Positions 1 to 9,121 of a DNA stretch of 10,214 nucleotides are shown in pieces; the first letter of the stretch is position 1, and each line of letters starts with the position of its first letter. The translations under genes were made by a program, and so were the position numbers. The notes below the pieces were generated by a model. The model was not told where the DNA came from. It searched no databases and was given only the letters and a program-made list of their open reading frames with translations. This DNA is from Ruminococcaceae bacterium UBA5904 (GTDB lineage: Bacteria; Bacillota; Clostridia; Oscillospirales; Acutalibacteraceae): assembly GCA_002431305.1 (NCBI GenBank), contig DJEG01000128.1, forward strand, positions 7,346 through 17,559, given 5' to 3'.

Positions 1-33
1 GTATTTTTTAGTCAGATTTTTTACTTCTACCAA
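1..33 (-). CDS. ABC transporter ATP-binding protein, N-terminus only (cut by window edge)
   Basis: Reading leftward from base 33 gives (M)VEVKNLTKKY, with TTG as start codon and the frame open to base 1. This is the classic first strand of an ABC transporter ATPase, in which an xVxNLxKxY motif precedes the Walker A loop by some 25 residues. A GGAGG ribosome binding site lies at 42-46, 8 bases before the TTG, and this fixes the start; no ATG in this frame fits. The protein should be a cytoplasmic ATPase that powers a membrane permease. The substrate cannot be told from eleven residues, and the permease would lie further left. The gene runs in the same direction as ligA but is separated from it by about 280 bases that include a terminator, so it is probably its own transcription unit. 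The short length is the main reason for caution. Confidence 0.7.
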   Translation of the reverse strand, partial: MVEVKNLTKKY

Positions 34-56
34 AATTATCTCCTCCGTTCATCGGG

Positions 57-134
57 ATTATAGACGCAAAAGATTTATTTAATCTTAAATATGCAAAATT
101 TGTGTATTTTATTTCATTTTTATATTTAAGCCAA
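57..134 (-). promoter_or_regulatory. Candidate promoters for the truncated ABC transporter gene
   Basis: On the minus strand, TTGGCT (129-134) and TAAAAT (106-111) are separated by 17 bases, a fair match to a housekeeping sigma promoter, and would give a leader of about 65 bases. A second -10 hexamer, a perfect TATAAT, lies at 57-62 just upstream of the ribosome binding site. It has no good -35, but a 6-bp inverted repeat (AAGATT, 70-75, and AATCTT, 81-86) covers the place where the -35 would be, as a repressor site might. A third, more distant pair is TTGAAA (211-216) and TATATA (187-192) with an 18-base spacer. In such AT-rich DNA some of these will be chance matches, and I cannot say which is used. 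Confidence 0.35.
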
Positions 135-142
135 TTTTAAGA

Positions 143-163
143 AACATAGGTTATACTTATGTT
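143..163. promoter_or_regulatory. Dyad-symmetric, operator-like site
   Basis: Perfect 6-bp arms AACATA (143-148) and TATGTT (158-163) flank a 9-base centre in which a further GT (150-151) pairs with AC (155-156). Eight of ten positions are therefore symmetric around base 153. The site lies just upstream of the best candidate promoter for the ABC transporter gene. The size and spacing suit a dimeric regulator of the helix-turn-helix type. No regulator gene is visible in the window, so its identity is unknown. Confidence 0.35.
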
Positions 164-222
164 ACAGTAAAACAATTGCAAGTTTCTATATACTATATAT
201 ACCCTACCTCTTTCAAATTTAC

Positions 223-263
223 ATGAAGAAAAGTCCCGGTTTTATCCCCCGGGACTTCTTCAT
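223..263 (-). terminator. Rho-independent terminator of ligA
   Basis: About 50 bases past the ligA stop codon, a 9-bp GC-containing stem (AAGTCCCGG 231-239 with CCGGGACTT 249-257, 9-base loop) is extended across a 2-base bulge (229-230) by six more pairs (223-228 with 258-263). On the minus strand the core stem runs straight into TTTTCTT-like sequence, giving the expected U-rich tail. On the plus strand the tail is poor, so I assign it to ligA. The 264-315 stretch between it and ligA shows nothing I can name. Confidence 0.75.
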
Positions 264-315
264 TTATACGGGACTGCCGCATTCAGCGCAGCAGCTGACT
301 GTATTACTCAAACGT

Positions 316-2316
<2,001 letters not shown>

Positions 2317-2327
2317 TTATCGTCAGT

Positions 2328-2356
2328 ATTTTAACACAAAAAATTAAACTTAGCAA
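2328..2356 (-). promoter_or_regulatory. Candidate promoter of ligA
   Basis: On the minus strand, TTGCTA (2351-2356) and TAAAAT (2328-2333) are separated by exactly 17 bases, and the -10 is preceded by TGT, an extended -10 element. Transcription would start near 2321, leaving a leader of about 25 bases that contains the ligA ribosome binding site. The site lies in the gap just past the BofA-like gene, so ligA could be transcribed alone as well as by read-through. Confidence 0.5.
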
Positions 2357-2361
2357 TCTTA

Positions 2362-2610
2362 TTACATAAATATATCCGCAATTAAAAGAAGTATTACGCC
2401 CGGCATACTCGTTATCGCACTGAATATCAGAGAAAATGCGTTTACATTGATATGGACGTTTAAAAGACAGCCTATTAAATTTACGCCGTACAGCGTTGCT
2501 ATCCCCTGCAGCGCCGATAAAAGGATTCCGACAAAAAATCTCCCGCTTTTTATGTGAGCGCACAATATTGAAACTGCTCCTATCGCCGCGGAGGTATATA
2601 ATATTATCAT
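2362..2610 (-). CDS. BofA-like small membrane protein (pro-sigmaK processing inhibitor family, tentative)
   Basis: This 82-residue protein is almost wholly hydrophobic, with membrane segments at about 3-20, 26-48 and 57-80, and little soluble sequence. The C-terminal half (about 41-73) has the pattern I associate with BofA proteins: Asn and Gly in a helix (N44, G47), then an xHIxVN turn (53-57), a further helix, and an SMPGV motif (69-72 is MPGV) matching the family GIPGV. In Bacillus, BofA sits in the membrane around the forespore and holds the SpoIVFB protease inactive, delaying sigma-K activation. Whether this protein does the same is inference. A GGGAG ribosome binding site at 2618-2622 stands 7 bases before the ATG. 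It precedes ligA by 66 bases and diverges from the cysteine-rich gene. BofA genes elsewhere often lie near recR, which is not seen here. An unrelated small membrane protein is the alternative. Confidence 0.62.
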   Translation of the reverse strand: MIILYTSAAIGAVSILCAHIKSGRFFVGILLSALQGIATLYGVNLIGCLLNVHINVNAFSLIFSAITSMPGVILLLIADIFM

Positions 2611-2675
2611 TTCGATTCTCCCTTTCCTTTACTGTAAAAATATATGATAAGGACAAACAAATTTATTACTTTAAA

Positions 2676-2690
2676 TTCGGCTTGACCGAA
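2676..2690. repeat. Short inverted repeat in the divergent intergenic region
   Basis: TTCGG (2676-2680) and CCGAA (2686-2690) form perfect 5-bp arms around a 5-base centre. It is the only GC-containing element in the otherwise AT-rich 135-base gap between the divergent BofA-like and cysteine-rich genes, so it could be a shared operator or a small hairpin. No U-tract follows on either strand, so it is not a convincing terminator. A TATAAT at 2716-2721 on the plus strand could serve the cysteine-rich gene but lacks a good -35. Confidence 0.3.
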
Positions 2691-2745
2691 GCTGTTTAAG
2701 AATAAAAAAAGTGAATATAATATTAAAGAGAGGAGCGTCGGTATT

Positions 2746-2931
2746 ATGAATATGAACAGCCATTCGAAAGCGATAGTACAGTACTGCAGTGTGCTTGATA
2801 AAAACATAGTTTTGGAGGAAACGACTTATTATAACGGCAAGCGGTCGTTAAAATGCCTTAACTGCGACTACTGCAAGGGATGCAAAAATAAAATTTTAAG
2901 AGACCGTCTCGACGGTGAAATGACGGATTGA
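2746..2931 (+). CDS. Small cysteine-rich protein with a CxxCxxCxxC cluster, function unknown
   Basis: I do not recognise a named family for this 61-residue protein. It has no signal peptide or membrane segment and should be cytoplasmic. Five cysteines are present: Cys14, in a QYCSVLDKN segment, and a tight array Cys37, Cys40, Cys43 and Cys46 with two residues between each. The array is followed by a basic stretch (KNKILRDR) and an acidic tail. The spacing suggests metal binding, either zinc or an iron-sulphur cluster, with Cys14 as a possible extra ligand; this is inference. The start is the first ATG, 10 bases after GAGGAG (2730-2735); the ATG two codons later is too close to it less likely. 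The gene diverges from the BofA-like gene, and its stop codon lies inside the -35 element of the manA promoter. No terminator separates it from manA, so read-through is possible. Confidence 0.75.
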   Translation: MNMNSHSKAIVQYCSVLDKNIVLEETTYYNGKRSLKCLNCDYCKGCKNKILRDRLDGEMTD

Positions 2932-2955
2932 CAATAAACGGTTATCTGTTATAAT
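2928..2955 (+). promoter_or_regulatory. Near-consensus promoter of the manA / ABC-F unit
   Basis: A perfect TTGACA (2928-2933) and a perfect TATAAT (2950-2955) are spaced by 16 bases, and a TGT at 2947-2949 makes it also an extended -10. This is the strongest promoter-like sequence in the window. Its -35 hexamer contains the TGA stop codon (2929-2931) of the upstream cysteine-rich gene. Transcription should begin near 2962, giving a leader of about 40 bases with GGAGG at 2991-2995. A 9-bp A/T-only inverted repeat (2954-2962 with 2975-2983) lies over the start site; it may be chance in such AT-rich DNA. Confidence 0.85.
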
Positions 2956-3003
2956 ATATTAATGATTTAATATTTTAATATATATAAAACGGAGGACTGA
3001 AAA

Positions 3004-3969
3004 ATGTCTGCATTTTTACTTACTCCCGCAACGAAACAGACTATTTGGGGCGGAAAAAGATTAAAAAGAGATTTTAATACGGAGAGCGAGTATGACTCTG
3101 TTGCCGAGGCATGGTCGCTCTCATGTCACCCAGACGGCGAATCAATCGTCGCTTCGGGCGAATATAGGGGCGAAAAATTATCGTCCGTCATAGAAAAGCT
3201 CGGCAGAAAATGTCTCGGAACTCACTGTGAGAATATCGAGGACTTCCCTATTCTTATTAAACTTATTGACGCGGCGGACAAGCTGTCGGTTCAGGTTCAC
3301 CCCGACGACGAATACGCAAGAGCTCACGAAAAGGAAACGCACGGAAAAACCGAGGCGTGGTACATAATCGACTGCGACGAAGGCGCGGAACTTATATACG
3401 GATTTAAAGAGAATATAACGAAAGAGCAGTTCGAAAAAAGTATTAAGGATTCGACGCTTCTTGACTACGTGAACCGCGTAAAGGTAAAGCCCGGCGACGT
3501 CGCGCTTATAGAAGCCGGAACGCTTCACGCAATCGGCGCGGGAATACTCTTAGCCGAGGTTCAGCAGAGCTGTAACACAACTTACAGAGTATACGACTAT
3601 AACCGCCCGGGACTCGACGGCAAGCCCAGACAGCTTCACATAAAGCAGTCGATAGACGTTACGAAATGCGAAAAGCCCTCGCGTTCGCTTGCCCCGGAGG
3701 GTGAAAAAAAGGTTTTCGACGGATACTCGACCCGACTTTTATGTTCATGCAAATTCTTTAATATGACCGACGTTGAGATTACGAAGTCATATATTGATTC
3801 CGCCGACGAAACTTCGTTCGTCTCACTTCTTGTTCTCGACGGAGAAGGCGAGTTCGTTTCATCCGGCGAAAAACTTAAAATAAGGAAAGGATCAAGCGTA
3901 TTCGTTCCCGCCGGGGACGGTGAATTCAAAGTTAACGGAAACGTTAAACTTCTTCTTACGCGCGTTTAA
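3004..3969 (+). CDS. manA: Mannose-6-phosphate isomerase, type I, short form
   Basis: The enzyme interconverts mannose-6-phosphate and fructose-6-phosphate in the cytoplasm. It feeds mannose into glycolysis or supplies mannose-6-phosphate for GDP-mannose and surface glycans. The zinc ligands of the family are all visible: Gln97 and His99 in SVQVHPDD, Glu117 in KTEAWY, and His175 in GTLHAIGAG. The catalytic arginine is Arg195 in NTTYRVYD. The first 215 residues form the catalytic cupin, and the C-terminal part (about 240-321) is the second, shorter cupin. At 321 residues it belongs to the short form typical of Firmicutes rather than the roughly 390-residue enterobacterial form. The ATG follows GGAGG by 8 bases. 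It is the first gene behind a strong promoter and is followed after 3 bases by the ABC-F gene. No sugar transporter or glycan gene is adjacent, so the flux direction cannot be inferred. Confidence 0.95.
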   Translation: MSAFLLTPATKQTIWGGKRLKRDFNTESEYDSVAEAWSLSCHPDGESIVASGEYRGEKLSSVIEKLGRKCLGTHCENIEDFPILIKLIDAADKLSVQVHPDDEYARAHEKETHGKTEAWYIIDCDEGAELIYGFKENITKEQFEKSIKDSTLLDYVNRVKVKPGDVALIEAGTLHAIGAGILLAEVQQSCNTTYRVYDYNRPGLDGKPRQLHIKQSIDVTKCEKPSRSLAPEGEKKVFDGYSTRLLCSCKFFNMTDVEITKSYIDSADETSFVSLLVLDGEGEFVSSGEKLKIRKGSSVFVPAGDGEFKVNGNVKLLLTRV

Positions 3970-3972
3970 ATC

Positions 3973-5847
3973 ATGTCAGTTATCAACGCATACGACCTTA
4001 CGTTCGGATTTCTCGATTCGACGCTTTTTTCCTCGGCATCGTTCGACGTTGAGGAAAACGACCGCGTCGGACTTATCGGAGCCAACGGCACGGGTAAAAC
4101 AACGCTTTTCAAATTAATATGCGGAGAATACGAGCCGAATTCCGGCAGTCTTTTTCTCTCTAAAAATACGAAAACGGGCTTTGCCGAGCAGTTCGCGTGC
4201 GCAGACAGTGACAAAACCGTTTACGACGAATTGATGACCGTTTACGCTCCTCTTTTTAAAATTGAAAGCGAACTTGAAGAATTACATTCCGAAATCGAAA
4301 AAAATCCCTCGCCAGAGCTTATAGATAAGCAGAGCGCGCTTACGGAGAAATTCCAGTCTGACGGCGGACTTACTTTTCGCTCAATGGGCAGGTCAACGCT
4401 TATCGGTCTCGGTTTTAACGAGGCGGATTTTAATAAATCCGTGCGTGATTTAAGCGGAGGTCAGAGGACAAAATTAAGCCTCGGCAAGCTTCTTTTATCC
4501 GACGCGAATTTAATTCTGCTCGACGAGCCTACAAACCACCTTGACATAAAGAGCGTCGAATGGCTCGAAGAATTCTTAAAAAAATACAACGGCACGGCTA
4601 TTATTATCTCCCATGACCGTTACTTTCTCGACAAGGTAACTAATAAGACAATGGAGATCCGCCATAAGAAAATTTCAATCCGAAAGGGCAATTACTCGCA
4701 GTATATAAAACTGCGTGACGAACAGATTTTATCGGATAAACGCCGATTCGACAACCAGATGAAAGAGATCAAGCGCATTGAGGGAATTATCGAACAGCAG
4801 AAGCGTTTTAATCAGGAGAGAAATTACATAACCATAGCGAGCAAGGAAAAGCAAATCGAACGCCTGAAGGACGACCTTCCCGAAACGGACGCGATTATCC
4901 CAGTTATGAAGCTTGACTTTTCCGTAAATTCAGAGAGCGGAAACGAGGTTATAATTGCAGATTCGCTTGAAAAAAGCTATGACGGCAAAACACTTTTCAA
5001 AAACGTTACGCTCGACATCAGAAAGGGCGAACGCGTATTTCTGATAGGTCCCAACGGATGCGGAAAATCGACGCTTTTAAAGTCGCTCATCGGCAAAGTT
5101 TACCCCGATAAGGGTTATTCGAAATTCGGCGCAAACGTAAAACCCGGTTATTACGACCAGGAACAGCGCGGACTCAATCTCCCGAAAACAGTTTTGCAGG
5201 AAGTCTACGACCGTTTCCCGAATTTTACGATAACTCAGATTCGCGGATATCTTGCCGGATTCCTTTTCAGAGGCGACGATATTAATAAATTAATGAGTGA
5301 ATTAAGCGGAGGCGAGCGAGCGAGAGCCGCACTGCTCGAGCTGTCGTTCTCGCATCCCAATCTGCTGATTCTCGACGAGCCTACAAACCATCTCGACATA
5401 GAATCGAGAGAAGTTCTCGAAGATGCGCTCGAAAATTACGACGGTACAATGCTCTGCGTTTCGCACGACCGTTATTTTATAAACAGACTCGCGACTAAGA
5501 TATTGGCTTTTGACGGTACGAATATAGAACCGTTCGAGGGCAATTACGACGATTACATAAATAAAGTTATGTCCGAACAAACCGCAAAAGTACCGAAAGA
5601 AAAAAAAGTCAACGAGTACCAGTTAAGAAAAGAACGAGAGAGCGCCCAAAGAAAACGTCAGACGAAAATCAAAAGGCTCGAACAGTCCATTGCCGACCTT
5701 GATACACAAAAAGAAGAGATTCAAAAAGAACTTGACAAAAGTTCGTCCGATTACGAATCCATATTAACTCTCACATCCCGCCTCGACGAAGTTACAAAAC
5801 AGCAGGAACTTCTGTATGAGGAATGGATGAACTTAAGCGAAGAATAA
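3973..5847 (+). CDS. ABC-F family ATPase (YdiF/Uup-like), ribosome-associated
   Basis: This 624-residue protein has two ABC ATPase domains on one chain and no membrane segments, which defines the ABC-F family. Members bind the ribosomal E site and help stalled translation, or in some lineages protect against antibiotics. Domain 1 has Walker A GANGTGKTT (36-44), signature LSGGQ (160-164), Walker B with Glu185 in LLDEPTNHLD, and the H-loop SHDRYF (213-218). A charged, helical linker at about 240-315 corresponds to the P-site tRNA interaction motif. Domain 2 has GPNGCGKST (359-367), LSGGE (444-448), Glu469 and SHDRYF (497-502). A lysine/glutamate-rich C-terminal coiled coil (about 548-624) resembles YdiF, YfmR and Uup. 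Both sites look active. It starts 3 bases after the manA stop, with no visible purine-rich ribosome binding site, so translation may be coupled. A housekeeping role seems likelier than resistance, but sequence alone does not settle it. Confidence 0.93.
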   Translation: MSVINAYDLTFGFLDSTLFSSASFDVEENDRVGLIGANGTGKTTLFKLICGEYEPNSGSLFLSKNTKTGFAEQFACADSDKTVYDELMTVYAPLFKIESELEELHSEIEKNPSPELIDKQSALTEKFQSDGGLTFRSMGRSTLIGLGFNEADFNKSVRDLSGGQRTKLSLGKLLLSDANLILLDEPTNHLDIKSVEWLEEFLKKYNGTAIIISHDRYFLDKVTNKTMEIRHKKISIRKGNYSQYIKLRDEQILSDKRRFDNQMKEIKRIEGIIEQQKRFNQERNYITIASKEKQIERLKDDLPETDAIIPVMKLDFSVNSESGNEVIIADSLEKSYDGKTLFKNVTLDIRKGERVFLIGPNGCGKSTLLKSLIGKVYPDKGYSKFGANVKPGYYDQEQRGLNLPKTVLQEVYDRFPNFTITQIRGYLAGFLFRGDDINKLMSELSGGERARAALLELSFSHPNLLILDEPTNHLDIESREVLEDALENYDGTMLCVSHDRYFINRLATKILAFDGTNIEPFEGNYDDYINKVMSEQTAKVPKEKKVNEYQLRKERESAQRKRQTKIKRLEQSIADLDTQKEEIQKELDKSSSDYESILTLTSRLDEVTKQQELLYEEWMNLSEE

Positions 5848-5858
5848 AGCAGAATATT

Positions 5859-5903
5859 AAAACGCATAAGACGGCTCACCGGTTCGGTGAGCCGTCACGT
5901 TTT
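5859..5903. terminator. Bidirectional terminator between convergent ABC-F and carB genes
   Basis: An 11-bp perfect stem (5870-5880 with 5886-5896; core CGGCTCACC) closes a 5-base loop. It is followed on the plus strand by CGTTTTTATT. Outside a small internal loop, 5859-5864 (AAAACG) pairs with 5898-5903 (CGTTTT), so the minus strand also has a T-rich tail after the stem. It lies 11 bases past the ABC-F stop codon and 26 bases past the carB stop codon on the other strand, and should serve both transcripts. Confidence 0.9.
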
Positions 5904-5929
5904 TATTCTTCTGATTTTATTAAGGAGTA

Positions 5930-8900
5930 TTATTCGTCGGAATTGACCGTCGATATTCCCGGCATAGTCTCTTCGAGAACATCAAGCACGATCTTAACCG
6001 TATCAAGAGATGTAAACATTGTAACTCCGTTCTGAACGGCGCACCGTCTTATCTCTACGCCGTCCTCGTAGTGAATACCCGAGAGTATAGCCCGCGTATT
6101 GATAATATAGCTTACATAGCCTGTTCTTATCGACCTTAATATCTCGTCGCTGCCCTCGCTTATCTTACCGCGGACGCGCGTTCTGATACCGTTTTTCTTT
6201 AAGAATTCGGCTGTGCCTATCGTCGCTTCGATATTAAATCCGAGCTTATAGAAACGTCTTACGAGAGGTAAGGCTTCTTCCTTGTCCTCGTCGGCTATCG
6301 TAACTATGACCGTGCCGTAGTCTCTCATTTTTACACCCGAAGCCTGTAAAGCCTTATACAGCGCACGGTTGAGACGTTTGTCGTAGCCTATCGCCTCTCC
6401 CGTCGACTTCATTTCGGGTGAAAGATACGCGTCCATACCGGTGAGTTTTTCAAACGAGAACGCGGGAGCCTTTACATACCATCTGTCCTTTTCGGGAATT
6501 GTAATTTCGTTATATCCCTGCTCCTTAAGGCTTCTGCCCAGCATGACCTTAGTCGCAATATTAACGAGATTGACATTCGTCGATTTTGATAAAAACGGAA
6601 CGCTCCTTGACGCCCTGGGATTAACCTCTATAACGTAAACATGTTCGTCATGGTCTACAATGAACTGGATGTTGAACAGTCCGACGATTCCTATTCCGAG
6701 ACCGAGTCTCTTTGTATAGTCGAGAATAGTATCCTTGACGTTCTGCGAAATCGAGAACGGCGGGTATACGCTGGTACTGTCGCCCGAATGAACGCCCGTA
6801 CGTTCTACGAGTTCCATAATTCCGGGCACAAAAACATCTGTTCCGTCGCATATTGCGTCGACCTCGACCTCTTTGCCGACAATGTATTTGTCTATAAGGA
6901 CAGGTTTATCCTCGTCGACCTCAACAGCGTTTTTAAGATACTTTCTGAGCATCTTTTCGTTTGCTACTATCTCCATGGCTCTGCCTCCGAGAACAAAACT
7001 CGGACGGACAAGAACAGGATAGCCGATACGCTCGGCAGCCTCAACTCCGCTTTCGATATCAGTAACGGCCTCGCCCTGCGGGTTAGGAATATTAAGAGAT
7101 TTTATAACCGCGTCGAATTCGTCTCTGTCTTCCGCCTTATCGATTCCGCTGCAGTCGGTACCGATAATTTTAACACCGCGCCGAGTAAGCGCGTCAGCAA
7201 GGTTAACGGCAGTCTGACCGCCGAGAGTCGCGATAACGCCCTCCGGTTTTTCAAGGTGGACGATGTTCATTACGTCCTCCGCCGTTAACGGTTCGAAATA
7301 AAGTTTATCGGCTGTCGTGTAGTCGGTTGAAACCGTCTCGGGGTTATTGTTTATAACAATAGCCTCATAGCCCATTTCACGGATGGTGTGCACCGCGTGA
7401 ACGGTCGAATAGTCAAATTCTACGCCCTGTCCTATACGAATGGGACCCGAACCCAAGACGATTACTTTTTTTCTGTCAGAAACTATCGACTCGTTTTCGT
7501 CGGCATAAGTCGAATAAAAATACGGAACGTAGCTGTCGAATTCGCTTGCGCACGTATCTATCATTTTATAAACCGGGAAAATATCATGCTCAACTCTGTA
7601 ATTGTAAACCTCGTCCTCGCTCTGATTCCAAAGTTCGGCTACGTATGAGTCGGAGAATCCCATTCTCTTAGCCTCTCTTAAAAGCTCCGGCGAACACGGA
7701 TTTTTCTCCATTTCCTTTTCGAAGTCTACTATCTTCTTTATCTTATCAAGAAAGAACATGTCTATCTGCGTAATATCGCATATAAGCGAATGATCCACGC
7801 CCATCCACATAAGCTGGCTTATCGCGTAAATTCTGTCGTCTGTACCCTCTTTTATATAATCGAGAAGCTCGTCCACGCTCATGTGCTCTGAGTCAAATTT
7901 CTCCATATGGATATGGTTTTTATTCGATTCGAGCGAACGAATAGCTTTCAGCAGACTTTCCTCAAACGTAACGCCTACGCTCATTACCTCGCCCGTAGCC
8001 TTCATCTGAGTTGACAGTGTATTAAGCGCCGCGGGGAATTTATCGAACGGGAATCTCGGCATCTTCGTTACGACGTAGTCAAGCGCGGGTTCAAAACACG
8101 CGGGGGTATTTGCAAGCTGAATTTCGTTAAGAAGCATACCGACAGCAATTTTTGCCGAAACTCTCGCAATCGGGTAACCGCTCGCCTTTGAAGCGAGAGC
8201 GGACGAACGCGAAACGCGGGGGTTTACTTCAATAACATAATATTTGAATGAATGAGGGTCTAATGCAAACTGAACGTTGCATCCGCCCTTGACCTCGAGC
8301 GCACGGATAATTTTAAGCGCGGAATCTCTTAGCATCTGATACTCTTTATTCGTAAGAGTCTGGCTGGGCGCGACGACTATCGAGTCGCCCGTGTGGATTC
8401 CGACTGGGTCGAGGTTTTCCATATTACAAACTGTAATTGCGGTATCGTTCGCGTCGCGGATTACCTCATACTCGATTTCTTTATAACCCTTAATGCTCTT
8501 TTCAACGAGGACCTGATGAACGGGAGAAAGAGCGAGCGCGTTTTTCATCATCTCTTTAAGACTCTCGGGATCGTCTGCAAATCCGCCTCCGGTTCCTCCC
8601 AATGTGAATGCGGGACGCAGAATGACGGGATAGCCGATTTCTTCGGCGGCTTTTAACGCCTCTTCAACGGAATATGTAATCTGCGAGGGAACGACAGGTT
8701 CGCCAATCTCTTCGCAAAGCTCTTTGAAAAGTTCTCTGTCCTCGGCTCTCTCAATACTTTTCGCATCCGTTCCGAGCAATTCTATTTCGCACTCTTTAAG
8801 AACGCCTTTTTTCGCAAGCTGCATGGCAAGATTGAGTCCCGTCTGTCCGCCTATACCGGGGACTATCGCGTCGGGACGTTCGAATCGGCAGATTCTCGCA

Positions 8901-9121
8901 AGGTATTCGAGTGTCAGCGGTTCCATATATACTTTATCCGCAATTGAAGTATCGGTCATAATCGTAGCGGGGTTAGAGTTTGCCAGTATGACCTCGTAGC
9001 CCTCTTCTTTGAGCGCAAGACATGCCTGCGTTCCCGCATAGTCGAATTCGGCGGCCTGTCCTATCACGATAGGACCCGAGCCTATGACCAAAACTTTCTT
9101 AATATCGGTTCTCTTAGGCAT
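5930..9121 (-). CDS. carB: Carbamoyl-phosphate synthase, large subunit
   Basis: CarB makes carbamoyl phosphate from bicarbonate, two ATP and ammonia channelled from the small subunit, for pyrimidine and arginine synthesis. The 1063-residue chain is full length and shows the internal duplication of the family. The first ATP-grasp half (about 1-400) has [20 protein letters not shown] near 14-33 and [15 protein letters not shown] at 298-312. The second half (about 551-930) repeats these as [16 protein letters not shown] at 557-572 and [15 protein letters not shown] at 832-846. Between them lies the helical oligomerisation domain (about 401-550). The last 130 residues form the MGS-like allosteric domain, which binds effectors such as UMP in well-studied enzymes. 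The ATG lies 9 bases after GGAGG (9131-9135), inside the end of carA, and the two reading frames overlap by 8 bases, as expected for subunits made in equal amounts. It converges on the ABC-F gene. Confidence 0.98.
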   Translation of the reverse strand: MPKRTDIKKVLVIGSGPIVIGQAAEFDYAGTQACLALKEEGYEVILANSNPATIMTDTSIADKVYMEPLTLEYLARICRFERPDAIVPGIGGQTGLNLAMQLAKKGVLKECEIELLGTDAKSIERAEDRELFKELCEEIGEPVVPSQITYSVEEALKAAEEIGYPVILRPAFTLGGTGGGFADDPESLKEMMKNALALSPVHQVLVEKSIKGYKEIEYEVIRDANDTAITVCNMENLDPVGIHTGDSIVVAPSQTLTNKEYQMLRDSALKIIRALEVKGGCNVQFALDPHSFKYYVIEVNPRVSRSSALASKASGYPIARVSAKIAVGMLLNEIQLANTPACFEPALDYVVTKMPRFPFDKFPAALNTLSTQMKATGEVMSVGVTFEESLLKAIRSLESNKNHIHMEKFDSEHMSVDELLDYIKEGTDDRIYAISQLMWMGVDHSLICDITQIDMFFLDKIKKIVDFEKEMEKNPCSPELLREAKRMGFSDSYVAELWNQSEDEVYNYRVEHDIFPVYKMIDTCASEFDSYVPYFYSTYADENESIVSDRKKVIVLGSGPIRIGQGVEFDYSTVHAVHTIREMGYEAIVINNNPETVSTDYTTADKLYFEPLTAEDVMNIVHLEKPEGVIATLGGQTAVNLADALTRRGVKIIGTDCSGIDKAEDRDEFDAVIKSLNIPNPQGEAVTDIESGVEAAERIGYPVLVRPSFVLGGRAMEIVANEKMLRKYLKNAVEVDEDKPVLIDKYIVGKEVEVDAICDGTDVFVPGIMELVERTGVHSGDSTSVYPPFSISQNVKDTILDYTKRLGLGIGIVGLFNIQFIVDHDEHVYVIEVNPRASRSVPFLSKSTNVNLVNIATKVMLGRSLKEQGYNEITIPEKDRWYVKAPAFSFEKLTGMDAYLSPEMKSTGEAIGYDKRLNRALYKALQASGVKMRDYGTVIVTIADEDKEEALPLVRRFYKLGFNIEATIGTAEFLKKNGIRTRVRGKISEGSDEILRSIRTGYVSYIINTRAILSGIHYEDGVEIRRCAVQNGVTMFTSLDTVKIVLDVLEETMPGISTVNSDE

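Noticed and set aside
8..52. A 14-codon ORF on the minus strand beginning with ATG just before the GGAGGAG site.
   Set aside because: It runs over the ribosome binding site of the ABC transporter gene in another frame, has no ribosome binding site of its own, and its product resembles nothing.
265..315. Minus-strand frame just after ligA that ends in CCAECGSPV, resembling half of a zinc ribbon.
   Set aside because: It is open only from the last codons of ligA, has no start with a ribosome binding site and only one CxxC pair; probably chance.
2682..2721. TTGACC (2682-2687) and TATAAT (2716-2721) as a promoter for the cysteine-rich gene.
   Set aside because: The spacer is 28 bases, far too long; the TATAAT could be used only with a poor -35.
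2607..2807. A 66-residue hydrophobic minus-strand ORF whose stop overlaps the start of the BofA-like gene.
   Set aside because: It is antisense to the start of the cysteine-rich gene and covers the divergent promoter region, its ATG has no ribosome binding site, and its hydrophobicity follows from AT-rich sequence.
3973..5847. Antibiotic-resistance (ribosome protection) role for the ABC-F gene.
   Set aside because: The C-terminal coiled coil and short inter-domain linker look like housekeeping YdiF/Uup types, and no resistance gene or mobile element is nearby.
6641..7288. A 215-residue plus-strand ORF within carB.
   Set aside because: It lies wholly antisense to a conserved part of carB, and its translation resembles no known family; it is a shadow of carB codon usage.
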